A DNA stretch of 40,601 nt from Deltaproteobacteria bacterium (GTDB lineage Bacteria > Desulfobacterota > DSM-4660 > Desulfatiglandales > HGW-15). Within the stretch, counting starts at the first letter, position 1; each line of letters opens with the position of its first letter. The stretch lies in the NCBI GenBank assembly GCA_016930795.1, contig JAFGFY010000070.1, positions 1 to 40,601 of the forward strand, read 5' to 3'. Below, piece by piece: positions 40,357-40,601 of this stretch. The translations under genes were made by a program, and so were the position numbers. The notes below the pieces were generated by a model. The model saw only the letters and a program-made list of their open reading frames with translations. It was not told the origin of the DNA and did not search any database.

Positions 40357-40460
40357 ATCCGCCTTTAGCAAACGCGGATTGAAGCTCCCCGCGGAAAGCC
40401 GCGGGAATCTTCCAAATGTAAGGACCTTGCTTTTATTGTACTGCGCTCGCTGTGCATTTT
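40357..40460. repeat. REP-like palindrome, copy 2
   Basis: ATCCGC/GCGGAT (40357-40379) forms a first stem. Then ATTGAAGCTCCCCGCGG, AAAG and CCGCGGGAAT form a second (stem at 40388-40405). The tail TGCGCTCGCTGTGCATTTT comes 33 bases later than in copy 1 (37934). The rest of 40258-40601 holds no gene I can support. Confidence 0.6.
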
Positions 40461-40601
40461 CAAAAAAAACTTCATCACCATTCTCTTGATGTTCAACTGA
40501 AGCTTACCATCGAGTTATGGCCTGCTCATGGACCGAAATGATCGCGAAAATCATGCTCAGAAGAGTATCAAACCAGCTTTTGAACGGGAATCTTCGGGGC
40601 A

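Noticed and set aside
40504-40601. Leftward frame open to the right edge of the window, ending in a TAA at 40504
   Set aside because: Only about 31 codons are visible, with no recognisable motif; too short to call a partial gene.
1-40601. CRISPR array
   Set aside because: No regular 25-40 base direct repeats with unique spacers were seen; the tandem arrays present have 7-8 nt units.

Overview
The window looks like a chromosomal piece of an uncultured or poorly sampled Desulfobacterota (deltaproteobacterial) genome of middling G+C. This rests on the gene mix: a TRAP C4-type transporter beside a sigma-54 NifA-like activator, a uroporphyrinogen-decarboxylase-like methyltransferase, GAF/HD-GYP and GAF/histidine-kinase signalling proteins, free-living NTT-type (ATP/ADP translocase-like) carriers, and a secreted protein with an IIGTGGGG signal end. 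The many short intergenic palindromes and 7-8 nt tandem arrays also fit. No rRNA, tRNA, CRISPR array, phage or intact insertion sequence was seen.

Layout. 1-7400 is housekeeping and signalling: priA, a LolA-like exported protein and plsC run leftward as one unit. A consensus sigma-70 promoter then drives a 61-residue Cys-rich protein. cvpA-mazG form a tight leftward pair, followed by a GAF/HD-GYP c-di-GMP phosphodiesterase. 7400-12500 holds two small leftward genes, a secreted acidic repeat protein, a small membrane protein, a divergent phosphoglycerate kinase and a UROD-like protein. 12600-17650 holds a nested palindromic element, the NifA-like activator and the dctP-dctQ-dctM TRAP operon. 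18160-20740 is foreign in character: a G+C-rich cation/proton antiporter and a RelE/NadS-type toxin-antitoxin pair lie in the same direction, each ending at an attC-like imperfect palindrome. This is what an integron cassette cluster without an integrase (CALIN) looks like.

20740-25570 holds small hypothetical genes, an orphan HsdR-N-like protein that lacks its catalytic Glu, and a lipoprotein that joins a calcineurin-like phosphatase to a kinase-like domain. A 149-bp MITE-like element follows. 25570-31100 is a signalling/transport cluster: a GAF histidine kinase lies directly upstream of a 1067-residue NTT transporter-HEAT-cyclic-nucleotide-binding fusion, with a response regulator facing away. 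31400-34700 is sppA followed by a second NTT-like carrier. 34900-40200 holds a secreted dipeptidyl-peptidase-IV-like enzyme, a zinc-ribbon protein, thioredoxin 2, and the coupled efp-epmA pair (elongation factor P and its lysyl-transferase).

The most unusual items are the cassette cluster, the phosphatase-kinase lipoprotein, the kinase-coupled NTT-HEAT-cNMP protein, the two MITE-like inverted-repeat elements, and a recurring layout of inverted 7- or 8-nt tandem arrays at gene ends. Start sites were chosen by ribosome-binding sites and family length. All calls come from reading the sequence; no database search was run.
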